From assembly GCF_029227915.1 (NCBI RefSeq), contig NC_079877.1, forward strand, positions 8,062,001-8,126,000: DNA of 64,000 bases. The letters are read 5' to 3'. Shown in pieces: positions 51,481 to 64,000 of this stretch. The position numbers and the translations under genes were made by a program. This DNA comes from Hydractinia symbiolongicarpus. Taxonomy: Eukaryota > Cnidaria > Hydrozoa > Anthoathecata > Hydractiniidae. Every line of letters begins with the position of its first letter. The stretch's first letter is position 1. The notes below the pieces were generated by a model. That model was not told where the DNA came from, did no database searches, and saw only the letters and a list, made by a program, of their open reading frames with translations.

Positions 51481-54400
51481 ATAACATTCTTCTTAATTTG
51501 ACATGATTGCCGGAACTCAGCAGTTACACTGGGCGCTGTGGCAGCGCTTTAATTAAAAATTTAGATAAAAAAGTCATTTTTGTACTGTGGCACCGATCCT
51601 AGCCGTTACCGCGCGCTGAAGAAATAGAGACAGTTTCAAAAACTACATTTCATTGACTTTCTAACGCTATCAGTCCGTTTCAATTACAATGGTTCCGTCA
51701 CATGTTCGTACTTTCATGTACTTAACGATATTTTTCCAACAATACCAGGTTGCATCGCTTTTAACTGTAAAACGATTGACTGAGGGATTTAATGGAACGG
51801 ATTCTGGACTGCGACCTTATAAATTTTATAAGTGAGACAATTGGACTCCTAGAAATAACATTCTTCTTAATTTGACATGATTGCCGGAACTCAGCGATTA
51901 CACTGGGCGCTGTGGTAGCGGTTTCTTTTAAAAATTCAAATAAATAAGTCTTTTTTTACTGTGGGACCAATCTTGGCCGTTAGCACGTGCTGAATAAATA
52001 GGAACAGTTTCCAAAATTACATTTCAATGATTTTCTAGCGGTATAATTCAGTTTGAGTTACAACGGTTGCGTCACATATTCCTAGCAACATGTATTTAGC
52101 GATTTTTTTCTGATATTACTAGGTTGCATCGCTTTTAACACTGAAACGATTCAATGTGGGACTTAATTCAGCTGATTTTGGACTGTGACTTTATAAATTT
52201 TTTATGTGAGACAATTGGACTCCTAGAAATAACATTCTTCTTAATTTGACATGATTGCCGGAACTCAGCGATTACACTGGGCGCTGTGGTAGCACTTTCT
52301 TTTAAAAATTCAGATAAATAAGTCAATTTTTAGTGTGGGCCCAATCCTACCCGTTAGATCGCGCTGAAGAAATAGAGACAGTTTCAAAAACTACATTTCA
52401 TTGACTTTCTAACGGTGTCAATCCGTTTGAGTGACAACGGTTCAGTCACACGTTCGTACCAACATTTATTTAGCGATTTTTTGCTGATATTACTATGTTG
52501 CATTGTTTTTAACAGTGAAATGATTGACTGTGGGATTTAATATAACTGATTTTGACCTTTGACTTTAAGAATGTGATAAATGAGACAATTGAACTTCAAG
52601 AAATAACATTCGTCTTAATTTGACATGATTGTTTGAACTCAGCAGTTACACTTGGCGCTGTGGCAGCGCTTTGTTTAAAAATTTAGATGAAAAAGTCATT
52701 TTTGTACTGTGGGACCAATCCTAGCCGTTACCACGCGCTGAAGAAATAGAGACAGTTTCAAAAACAACATTTCATTGACTTTCTAACGCTATCAGTCCGT
52801 TTCAATTACAATGGTTCCGTCACCTATTAGTACCATCATGTACTTAACGATATTTTTCCAATAATACCAGGTTGCATCGCCTTGAACTCTAAAACGATTG
52901 ACTGAGGGATTTAATTGAACTGATTCTGGACTGTGACCTTATAAATTTTATAAGTGAGACAATTGGACTCCTAGAAATAACATTCTTCTTAATTTGACAT
53001 GTTTGCCGGAACTCAGCGATTACACTGGGCGCTGTGGTAGCACTTTCTTTTAAAAATTCAGATAAATAAGTCAATTTTTAGTGTGGGACCAATCCTACCC
53101 GTTAGATCGCGCTGAAGAAATAGAGACAGTTTCAAAAACTACATTTCATTGACTTTCTAACGGTGTCAATCCGTTTGAGTGACAACGGTTCAGTCACACG
53201 TTCGTACCAACATTTATTTAGCGATTTTTTGCTGATATTACTATGTTGCATTGTTTTTAACAGTGAAACGATTCACTGTGGGACTTAATACAACTGATTT
53301 TGGCCTTTGACTTTAAGAATTGATAAATGAGACAATTGGACTCCAAGAAATAACATTCTTCTTAATTTGACATGATTGCTGGAATTCAGCGATTACATTA
53401 GGCTCTGTGGTAGCGCATTATTTAAAAATTTAGATAAATAAGTCTTTTTTAACTGTGGGACCAATCCTGGCCCTTAGGACGCGCTGAATAAATAGGAACA
53501 GTTTCAAAGACTACATTTCATTGACTTTCTGGCGGTATAAATTCGTTTAAGTGACAACGGCTGCGTCACATATTCGTACCAACATGTATTTAGTGATAGT
53601 ATTCGGATGTCACTAGGTTGCATCGCTTTTAACAGTGTAACGTTTGACTGTGGGACTTAATTGAACTGATTCTGGACTTTGACCTTATAAATGTGATAAA
53701 TGAGCCAGTTTGGCTACAAGAAATAACATTCTTCTTAATTTTACATGATTACTGGAACTCAGCGATTTCACTGGGCGGTGTGGTAGCGTTTTATTTAAAA
53801 ATTAGGATAAATAAGTTATTCGTTACAACTGGACCAATCCTAACCGTTAGCTCGCGTTGAAGAAATAGAGGCAGTTTCAAAAACTACATTTAATTGACTC
53901 TCTAACGGTATCAATCCGTTCGAGTTAACAATGGTTCAGTCACATATTCGTACTTTCATGTACTTAACGATATTTTTCCAATAATACCAGGTTGCATCCC
54001 TTTTAACTGTAAAACGATTGACTGAGGGATTTAATTGAACTGATTCTGGACTGTGACCTTATAAATTTTATAAGTGAGACAATTGGACTCCTAGAAATAA
54101 CATTCTTCTTAATTTGATATGATTGCCGGAACTCAGCGATTACACTGGGCGCTGTGGTAGCGCTTTCTTTTAAAAATTTAGATAAATAAGTCAATTTTTA
54201 GTGTGGGACCAATCCTAGCCCTTATCGCGCTGAAGAAATAAAGACAGTTTCAAAAACTCCATTTCATTGACTTTCTAACGGTATCAGTTCGTTTCAATTA
54301 CAACGGTTCCGTCACATATTCGTACCATCATGTACTTAACGATATTTTTCCAATAATACCAGGTTGCATCACTTTTAACAGTAAAACGATTGACTGTGGT

Positions 54401-57400
54401 ACTTAATTGAACTGACTTTTTACTTTGACCTTATAAATGTGATAAATGAGCCAGTTGGACTCCAAGATATAACATTCTTTTTAACTCGACATGATTACCG
54501 GAACTCAGCGATTACACTGGAACCTGTGGTGGCGCTTCATTTAAAAATTTAGTTAGATAAGTTATTTTTTACTGTGGGACCAATCCTAGCCGTTATCGCG
54601 CACTGAAGAAATAGAGACAGGTTCAAAAACTCCATTTCATTGACTTTCTAACGGTATCAGTTCGTTTCAATTACAACGGTTCTGTCACATATTCGTACCA
54701 TCATGTACTTAACGATATTTTTTCAATAATACCAGGTTGCATTGCTTTTAACAGTAAAACGATTGACTGTGGGACTTAATTGAACTGACTTTTGACTTTG
54801 ACCGTATAAATGTGATAAATGAGCTAATTGGACTCCAAGAAATAACATTCTTTTTAACTCGACATGATTACCGGAACTCAGCGATTACACTGGAACCTGT
54901 GGTAGCGCTTCATTTAAAATTTAATTAAATAAGTTATTTTTTACTGTGGGACCAATCCTAGCCCTTATCGCGCGCTGAAGAAATAGAGACACTTTCAAAA
55001 ACTACATCTCATTGACTTTCCAACGGTGTCATTCCGTTCAGGTAACAACAGTTGCGTCACATATTCGTACGAACATGTATTTAGCGATATTTTTCTGACA
55101 TTACTAGGTTGAATCGCTTTTAACAGTGAAACGATTGACTGAGGGACTTAATTGAACTGATTCTGTACTGTGACTTTATAAATGTGATAAATGAGACAAT
55201 TGGACTCCAAGGAAAAACCTTCATCTTAATCTGACATGATTGCTGTAACTCAGCGATTATACTGGGCGCTATGGCAGCGCTTTATTTAAACATTTAGATA
55301 AATAAATCATTTTTTACTGTGGGACCAATCGTAGCCGTTATCGCGCGCTGAAGAAATAGAGACACTTTCAAAAACTACATTTCATTGAATTTCTAACGGT
55401 GTCAGTCCGTTTAAGTTACAACGGTTGCGTCACATATTCGTACAAACATATGTTTAGCGATATTTTTCTGACATTACTAGGTTGCATCGCTTTTAACTGG
55501 GAAATGATTGAATGTGGGACTTAATTTAAGTGATTCTGGACTGTGACCTTATAATTGTGCCAAATGAGACAATTGGACTCCAAGGAAAAACATTCTTCTT
55601 AATTTGACATGATTGCTGTAACTCAGCGAATATACTGGGCGCTGTGGTACTGCTTTATTTAAAAGTTTATATAAATAAGTCATTTTTTACTGTGGGATCA
55701 ATCCTGACCGTTAGCACGTGCTGAATAAATAGGAATAGTTTCCAAAACTGCATTTCATTGATTTTCTAGCGGTATAATTCCGTTTGAGTTACAACGGTTG
55801 CGTCACATATTCCTACCAACATGTATTTAGCGATTTTTTTCTGATATTACTAGGTTGCATTGCTTTTAAAAGTGAAACGATTGAATGTGGGACTTAATTG
55901 AGCTGATTTTGGACTGTGACCTTATAAATGTTATATGTGAGACAATTGGGCTCCTAGAAAAAACATTCTTCTTAATTTGACATGATTGCCGGAATTCAGC
56001 AGTTACACTGGGCGCTGTGGCAGCGCTTTAATTAAAAATTTAGATAAAAAAGTCATTTTTGTACTGTGGCACCAATCCTAGCCGTTATCGCGCACTGAAG
56101 AAATAGAGACAGTTTCAAAAACTACATTTCATTGACTTTCTAACGCTATCAGTCCGTTTCAATTACAATGATTTCGTCACATATTCGTACCTTCATGTAC
56201 TTAACCATATTTTTCCAATAATACCAGGTTGCATCGCTTTTAACTGTAAAACGATTGACTGAGGGATTTAATTGAACTGATTCTGGACGGTGACCTTATA
56301 AATTTTATAAGTGAGACAATTGGACTCCTAGAAATAACATTCTTCTTAATTTGACATGATTGCCGGAACTCCGCGATTACACTGGGCGCTGTGGTAGCGC
56401 TTTCTTTTAAAAGTTCAAATAAATTAGTCTTTTTTTACTGTGGGACCAATCCTGGCCGTTAGCACGCGCTGAATATATAGGAACAGTTTCCAAAAGTACA
56501 TTTCATTGATTTTCTAGCGGTATAATTCCGTTTGAGTTACAACGATTGCGTCACATATTCCTAGCAACATGTATTTAGCGATTTTTTCCTGATATTACTA
56601 GGTTGCATCGCTTTTAACAGTAAAACGTTTGACTGTGGGACTTAATTGAACTGATTTTGGACTTTGACCTTATAAATGTGATAAATGAGACAATTGAATT
56701 CCAAGAAATAACATTTTTCTTAATTTGACATGATTGCTTGAACTCAGCAGTTACACTGGGCGCTGTGGCAGCGCTTTATTTAAATATTTAGATAAAAAAG
56801 TCACTTTTGTACTGTGGCACCAATCCTAGCCGTTATCGCGCGCTGAAGAAATAGAGACATTCTGAAAAACTACATTTCATTGACTTCTTGGCGGTATCAA
56901 GCCGTTTGAGTCAAAACGGTTCAGTCACATACTCGTACTAACATGTATTTGGTGATTTTTTTCCGATATTACTAAGTTGTATTGCTTTTAACAGTGAAAC
57001 AATTGACTGAGGGAGTTAATTGAACTGATTCCGGACTGTGACCTTATAAATGTGAAAAATGAGCCAATTGTTCTCCAAGGAATAACATTCTTCTTAATTT
57101 GACATGATTGCTGGAACTCAGCGATTACACAAGGCGCTGTGGAAGCGCTTCATTTAAAAATTTAGATAAATAAGTCAATCCTTACTGTGGGAGCAATCCT
57201 AGCCGTTATCGCGAGCTGAAGGAATAGAGACAGTTTTAAAAACTACATTTCAATGACTTTCTAACGGTATCAGTCCGTTTGAGTTACAACGGTTGCGTCA
57301 CATATTCGTACCAACATGTATTTAGCGATATTTTTCCGCTGTTGCTAGGTTGCATCGCCTTTAACAGTGAAACGATTGACTGTGGGACTTTAATGAACTG

Positions 57401-60400
57401 ATTTTGGACTGAGACCTTATGAATGTGAAAGTGAGACAATTCGACTTCAAGAAATAACATTCTTCTTAACTTGACATGATTGCTGAAATTCAGAGATTAC
57501 ACTGGCCGCTGTGGTAGCGCTTAATTTAAAAATTAAGATAAAAAATTCAGTTTTTACTGTGGGACCAATCCCAGCCGTTGGCGCGCGCTGAAGAAATAGA
57601 GACAGGTTCAAAAACTCCATTTCATTGACTTTCTAACGGTATCAGTTCGTTTCAATTACAACGGTTCTGTCACATATTCGTACCATCATGTACTTAACGA
57701 TATTTTTTCAATAATACCAGGTTGCATCGCTTTTAACAGTAAAACGATTGACTGTGGGACTTAATTGAACTGACTTTTGACTTTGACCTTATGAATGTGA
57801 TAAATGAGCTAATTGGACTCCAAGAAATAACATTCTTTTTAACTCGACATGATTACCGGAACTCAGCGATTACACTGGAACCTGTGGTAGCGCTTCATTT
57901 AAAATTTAATTAAATAAGATATTTTTTACTGTGGGACCAATCCTAGCCGTTATCGCGCGCTGAAGAAATAGAGACACTTTCAAAAACTACATCTCATTGA
58001 CTTTCCAACGGTGTCAGTCCGTTCAGGTAACAACAGTTGCGTCACATATTCGTACGAACATGTATTTAGCGATATTTTTCTGACATTACTAGGTTGAATC
58101 GCTTTTAACAGTGAAACGATTGACTGAGGGACTTAATTGAACTGATTCTGTACTGTGACTTTATAAATGTGATAAATGAGACAATTGGACTCCAAGAAAA
58201 AACCTTCATCTTAATCTGACATGATTGCTGTAACTCAGCGATTATACTGGGCGCTATGGCAGCGCTTTATTTAAACATTTAGATAAATAAATCATTTTTT
58301 ACTGTGGGACCAATCGTAGCCGTTATCGCGCGCTGAAGAAATAGAGACACTTTCAAAAACTACATTTCATTGAATTTCTAACGGTGTCAGTCCGTTTAAG
58401 TTACAACGGTTGCGTCACATATTCGTACAAACATATGTTTAGCGACATTTTTCTGACATTACTAGGTTGCATCGCTTTTAACTGGGAAATGATTGAATGT
58501 GGGACTTAATTTAAGTGATTCTGGACTGTGACCTTATAATTGTGACAAATGAGACAATTGGACTCCAAGGAAAAACATTCTTCTTAATTTGACATGATTG
58601 CTGTAACTCAGCGAATATACTGGGCGCTGTGGTACTGCTTTATTTAAAAGTTTATATAAATAAGTCATTTTTTACTGTGGGATCAATCCTGACCGTTAGC
58701 ACGTGCTGAATAAATTGGAATAGTTTCCAAAACTGCATTTCATTGATTTTCTAGCGGTATAATTCCGTTTGAGTTACAACGGTTGCGTCACATATTCCTA
58801 CCAACATGTATTTAGCGATTTTTTTCTGATATTACTAGGTTGCATTGCTTTTAAAAGTGAAACGATTGAATGTGGGACTTAATTGAGCTGATTTTGGACT
58901 GTGACCTTATAAATGTTATATGTGAGACAATTGGGCTCCTAGAAAAAACATTCTTCTTAATTTGACATGATTGCCGGAATTCAGCAGTTACACTGGGCGC
59001 TGTGGCAGCGCTTTAATTAAAAATTTAGATAAAAAAGTCATTTTTGTACTGTGGCACCAATCCTAGCCGTTATCGCGCGCTGAAGAAATAGAGACAGTTT
59101 CAAAAACTACATTTCATTGACTTTCTAACGCTATCAGTCCGTTTCAATTACAATGGTTCCGTCACATATTCGTACCTTCATGTACTTAACCATATTTTTC
59201 CAATAATACCAGGTTGCATCGCTTTTAACTGTAAAACGATTGACTGAGGGATTTAATTGAACTGATTCTGGACGGTGACCTTATAAATTTTATAAGTGAG
59301 ACAATTGGACTCCTAGAAATAACATTCTTCTTAATTTGACATGATTGCCGGAACTCCGCGATTACACTGGGCGCTGTGGTAGCGCTTTCTTTTAAAAGTT
59401 CAAATAAATTAGTCTTTTTTTACTGTGGGACCAATCCTGGCCGTTAGCACGCGCTGAATATATAGGAACAGTTTCCAAAAGTACATTTCATTGATTTTCT
59501 AGCGGTATAATTCCGTTTGAGTTACAACGATTGCGTCACATATTCCTAGCAACATGTATTTAGCGATTTTTTCCTGATATTACTAGGTTGCATCGCTTTT
59601 AACAGTAAAACGTTTGACTGTGGGACTTAATTGAACTGATTTTGGACTTTGACCTTATAAATGTGATAAATGAGACAATTGAATTCCAAGAAATAACATT
59701 TTTCTTAATTTGACATGATTGCTTGAACTCAGCAGTTACACTGGGCGCTGTGGCAGCGCTTTATTTAAATATTTAGATAAAAAGTCACTTTTGTACTGTG
59801 GCACCAATCCTAGCCGTTATCGCGCGCTGAAGAAATAGAGACATTCTGAAAAACTACATTTCATTGACTTCTTGGCGGTATCAAGCCGTTTGAGTTAAAA
59901 CGGTTCAGTCACATACTCGTACTAACATGTATTTGGTGATTTTTTTCCGATATTACTAAGTTGTATTGCTTTTAACAGTGAAACAATTGACTGAGGGAGT
60001 TAATTGAACTGATTCCGGACTGTGACCTTATAAATGTGAAAAATGAGCCAATTGTTCTCCAAGGAATAACATTCTTCTTAATTTGACATGATTGCTGGAA
60101 CTCAGCGATTACACAAGGCGCTGTGGAAGCGCTTCATTTAAAAATTTAGATAAATAAGTCAATCCTTACTGTGGGAGCAATCCTAGCCGTTATCGCGAGC
60201 TGAAGGAATAGAGACAGTTTTAAAAACTACATTTCAATGACTTTCTAACGGTATCAGTCCGTTTGAGTTACAACGGTTGCGTCACATATTCGTACCAACA
60301 TGTATTTAGCGATATTTTTCCGCTGTTGCTAGGTTGCATCGCCTTTAACAGTGAAACGATTGACTGTGGGACTTAAATGAACTGATTTTGGACTGAGACC

Positions 60401-60639
60401 TTATGAATGTGAAAGTGAGACAATTCGACTTCAAGAAATAACATTCTTCTTAACTTGACATGATTGCTGAAATTCAGAGATTACACTGGCCGCTGTGGTA
60501 GCGCTTAATTTAAAAATTAAGATAAAAAATTCAGTTTTTACTGTGGGACCAATCCCAGCCGTTGGCGCGCGCTGAAGAAATAGAGACAGTTTCAAATACT
60601 ACATTTCACTGACTTTCTAACGGTGTCAGTCCGTTTGCG

Positions 60640-60960
60640 TTACAACAGTTGGGTCACATATTCATACCAACATGTATTTAACGATATTTTTTTGATATTA
60701 CTAGGTTGCATCGCTTTTAACAGTGAAACGATTGACTCTGGGAATTAACTGAAGTAACTTTGGACTGTGACCTTATAAATGTGATAAATGAGACAATTGG
60801 ACTCCAAGAAATAACATTCTTCTTAATTTGACATGATTGCTGGAACTCAGCGATTACATTAGGCTCTGTGGTAGGGCTTTATTTAAAAATTTAGATAAAT
60901 AAGTTATTTTTTACAACGGTTCAGTCACACATTCGTACCATCATGTACTTAACGATATTT
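60640..60960 (+). repeat. Truncated 271-bp monomer, second large copy
   Basis: The junction TTATTTTTTAC joined to AACGGTTCAGTCAC at 60,913 corresponds exactly to 21,931 (offset 38,982). It shows that the truncation was already present before the 38.2-kb duplication. Confidence 0.9.
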
Positions 60961-63900
60961 TTTCAATAATACCAGGTTGCATCGCTTTTAACAGTAAAAC
61001 GATTGACTGTGGGACTTAATTGGACTGACTTTTGACTTTGACCTTGTAAAAGTGATAAATGCGCTAATTGGACTCCAAGAAATAACATTCTTTTTAACTC
61101 GACATGATTACCGGAACTCAGCGATTACACTGGAACATGTGGTAGCGCTTCATTTAAAATTTAATTAAATAAGTTATTTTTTACTGTGGGACCAATCCTA
61201 GCCGTTATCGCGCGCTGAAGAAATAGAAACACTTTCAAAAACTACATTTCATTGACTTTCCAACGGTGTCAGTCCGTTCAGGTAACAACAGTTGCGTCAC
61301 ATATTCGTACGAACATGTATTAAGCGATATTTTTCTGACATTACTAGGTTGAATCGCTTTTAACAGTGAAACGATTGACTGAGGGACTTAATTGAACTGA
61401 TTGTGTACTGTGACCTTATAAATGTGATAAATGAGACAATTGGACTCCAAGGAAAAACCTTTCTACTTAATCTGACATAATTGCTGTAACTCAGCGATTT
61501 TACTGGGCGCTATGGCAGCGCTTTATTTAAACATTTAGATAAATAAATCATTTTTTACTGTGGGACCAATCGTAGCCGTTATCGCGCGCTGAAGAAATAG
61601 ATACACTTTCAAAAACTACATTTCATTGAATTTCTAACGGTGTCAGTCCGTTTAAGTTACAACGGTTGCGTCACATATTCGTACAAACATATGTTTAGCG
61701 ATATTTTTCTGACATTACTAGGTTGCATCGCTTTTAACTGGGAAATGATTGAATGTGGGACTTAATTTAAGTGATTCTGGACTGTGACCTTATAATTGTG
61801 ACAAATGAGACAATTGGACTCCAAGGAAAAACATTCTTCTTAATTTGACATGATTGCTGTAACTCAGCGAATATACTGGGCGCTGTGGTACTGCTTTATT
61901 TAAAAGTTTATATAAATAAGTCATTTTTTACTGTGGGATCAATCCTGACCGTTAGCACGTGCTGAATAAATAGGAATAGTTTCCAAAACTGCATTTCATT
62001 GATTCTCTAGCGGTATAATTCCGTTTGAGTTACAACGGTTGCGTCACATATTCCTACCAACATGTATTTAGCGATTTTTTTCTGATATTACTAGGTTGCA
62101 TTGCTTTTAAAAGTGAAACGATTGAATGTGGGACTTAATTGAGCTGATTTTGGACTGTGACCTTATAAATGTTATATGTGAGACAATTGGGCTCCTAGAA
62201 AAAACATTCTTCTTAATTTGACATGATTGCCGGAATTCAGCAGTTACACTGGGCGCTGTGGCAGCGCTTTAATTAAAAATTTAGATAAAAAAGTCATTTT
62301 TGTACTGTGGCACCAATCCTAGCCGTTATCGCGCGCTGAAGAAATAGAGACAGTTTCAAAAACTACATTTCATTGACTTTCTAACGCTATCAGTCCGTTT
62401 CAATTACAATGGTTCCGTCACATATTCGTACCTTCATGTACTTAACCATATTTTTCCAATAATACCAGGTTGCATCGCTTTTAACTGTAAAACGATTGAC
62501 TGAGGGATTTAATTGAACTGATTCTGGACGGTGACCTTATAAATTTTATAAGTGAGACAATTGGACTCCTAGAAATAACATTCTTCTTAATTTGACATGA
62601 TTGCCGGAACTCAGCGATTACACTGGGCGCTGTGGTAGCGCTTTCTTTTAAAAGTTCAAATAAATTAGTCTTTTTTTACTGTGGGACCAATCCTGGCCGT
62701 TAGCACGCGCTGAATAAATAGCAACAGTTTCCAAAACTACATTTCATTGATTTTCTAGCGGTATAATTCCGTTTGAGTTACAACGGTTGCGTCACATATT
62801 CCTAGCAACATGTATTTAGCGATTTTTTCCTGATATTACTAGGTTGCATCGCTTTTAACAGTAAAACGTTTGACTGTGGGACTTAATTGAACTGATTTTG
62901 GACTTTGACCTTATAAATGTGATAAATGAGACAATTGAATTCCAAGAAATAACATTTTTCTTAATTTGACATGATTGCTTGAACTCAGCAGTTCCACTGG
63001 GCGCTGTGGCAGCGCTTTATTTAAATATTTAGATAAAAAAGTCATTTTTTGTACTGTGGCACCAATCCTAGCCGTTATCGCGCGCTGAAGAAATAGAGAC
63101 ATTCTGAAAAACTACATTTCATTGACTTCTTGGCGGTATCAAGCCGTTTGAGTTAAAACGGTTCAGTCACATACTCGTACTAACATGTAATTGGTGATTT
63201 TCTTCCGATATTACTAAGTTGTATTGCTTTTAACAGTGAAACAATTGACTGAGGGAGTTAATTGAACTGATTCCGGACTGTGACCTTTTAAATGTGAAAA
63301 ATGAGCCAATTGTTCTCCAAGGAATAACATTCTTCTTAATCTGACATAATTGCTGTAACTCAGCGATTATATTGGGCGCTATGGCAGCGCTTTATTTAAA
63401 CATTTAGATATTTAAATCATTTTTTACTGTGGGACCAATCGTAGCCGTTATCGCGCGCTGAAGAAATAGAGGCACTTTCAAAAACTACATTTCATTGAAT
63501 TTCTAACGGTGTCAGTCCGTTTAAGTTACAACGGTTGCGTCACATATTCGTACAAACATATGATTAGCGATATTTTTCTGACATTACTAGGTTGCATCGC
63601 TTGTAACTGGGAAATGACTGAATGTGGGACTTAATTTAAGTGATTCTGGACTGTGACCTTATAATTGTGACAAATGATACAATTGGACTCCAAGGAAAAA
63701 CAATCTTCTTAATTTGACATGATTGCTGTAACTCAGCGAATATACTGGGCGCTGTGGTACTGCTTTATTTAAAAGTTTATATAAATAAGTCATTTTTTAC
63801 TGTGGGATCAATCCTGACCGTTAGCACGTGCTGAATAAATAGGAATAGTTTCCAAAACTACATTTCATTGATTTTCTAGCGGTATAATTCCGTTTGAGTT

Positions 63901-64000
63901 ACAACGGTTGCGTCACATATTCCTACCAACATGTATTTAGCGATTTTTTTCTGATATTACTAGGTTGCATTGCTTTTAAAAGTGAAACGATTGAATGTGG

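Larger units (their letters stand above)
1..64000 (+). repeat. Satellite array, ~372-bp monomer, about 171 head-to-tail units
   Basis: Seen directly: the landmark TCCGT recurs at 32, 404, 777, 1150, 1521, 1893, 2265, 2638, 3011, 3383 and onward to 63,889. Spacing is nearly always 371-374 bp. All units face the same way and I found no inverted unit. Spacings that differ are explained by internal deletions or truncated units annotated separately. No non-satellite DNA interrupts the array. Known of such arrays: HORs of a nucleosome-scale monomer are typical of centromeric and pericentromeric heterochromatin in eukaryotes. Inferred: this is a heterochromatic block. The family and species are not recognised. 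The + strand label is only the direction in which I read the monomer. Confidence 0.97.
43060..64000 (+). repeat. Large duplicated segment, copy 2 (~20.9 kb, runs off window)
   Basis: Near-identical to 4,825-25,017. The left boundary lies in 42,985-43,060. To its left, 42,6xx-42,98x does not match 4,4xx-4,75x in detail. The copy carries one extra 748-bp dimer near 50.7-51.5 kb. It also has two compensating 1-bp indels: CAATTAC at about 54,297 against CAAATTAC at about 15,313, and one extra T at about 63,046. The match is unbroken at the right window edge, so the true length is unknown. Confidence 0.93.

Noticed and set aside
62911-63102. Minus-strand open frame of 63 codons
   Set aside because: Opened by a single extra T at about 63,046 that is absent in the first large copy (about 24,063).
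1-64000. CRISPR array (regular repeats)
   Set aside because: The repeat unit is ~372 bp with no unique spacers. Both the repeat and the intervening sequence are satellite.
1-64000. Inverted or minus-strand monomers
   Set aside because: I looked for reverse-complement landmarks such as GTTGTAACTCAAACGG and saw none. All units appear to be direct.

Overview
The whole 64,000-base window is one uninterrupted satellite DNA array. A monomer of about 372 bp (most copies 371-374 bp) is repeated head to tail, always in the same orientation, roughly 171 times. I stepped through the window using a fixed landmark (TCCGT in the phrase ATCCGTTTGAG). Every landmark is accounted for by a whole monomer, a truncated monomer or a small indel. 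I see no protein-coding gene, tRNA, rRNA, transposable element, CRISPR array or single-copy DNA. The open reading frames of 61-91 codons are chance openings inside monomer variants.

The organisation is that of centromeric or pericentromeric (or other constitutive) heterochromatin of a eukaryote, probably from a long-read assembly. I do not recognise the satellite family and cannot name a species. The monomer is AT-rich but keeps its CpG sites: about 16 in a hand-read consensus, where base composition predicts roughly 13. That fits a genome with little CpG methylation, or very recent amplification.

There are at least three tiers of repetition. (1) The ~372-bp monomer, whose variants differ from each other by many substitutions. 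(2) Higher-order repeats (HORs) of several monomers, changing along the window: a 5-mer of 1,861 bp (1-3,140), a 3-mer of ~1,120 bp (3.2-4.8 kb), a 5-mer offset of 1,851 bp (9.6-12.5 kb), a 2-mer of 748 bp (13.2-14.3 kb), a nearly identical 8-mer of 2,985 bp (15.6-21.6 kb) with shorter derivatives to 27.4 kb, and half-integer HORs of 3.5 and 5.5 monomers (30.9-42.5 kb). (3) A very large repeat: 4,825-25,017 reappears at 43,060-64,000 with very few differences, at an offset of 38,235 bp that becomes 38,983 bp after a 748-bp dimer insertion in the second copy. The simplest reading is a recent tandem duplication with a ~38.2-kb period whose second copy runs off the right edge.

The most unusual part is 30.3-42.9 kb. 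Seven half-monomers of 182-185 bp, all made by the same deletion, are built into HORs 5.5 monomers long. A 271-bp truncated monomer occurs singly at 21.9 and 60.9 kb and as a tandem pair at 28.2-28.5 kb. Small deletions shared by the two large copies date those events before the duplication. The changes found in only one copy (748-bp insertion, two 1-bp indels, scattered substitutions) came later.
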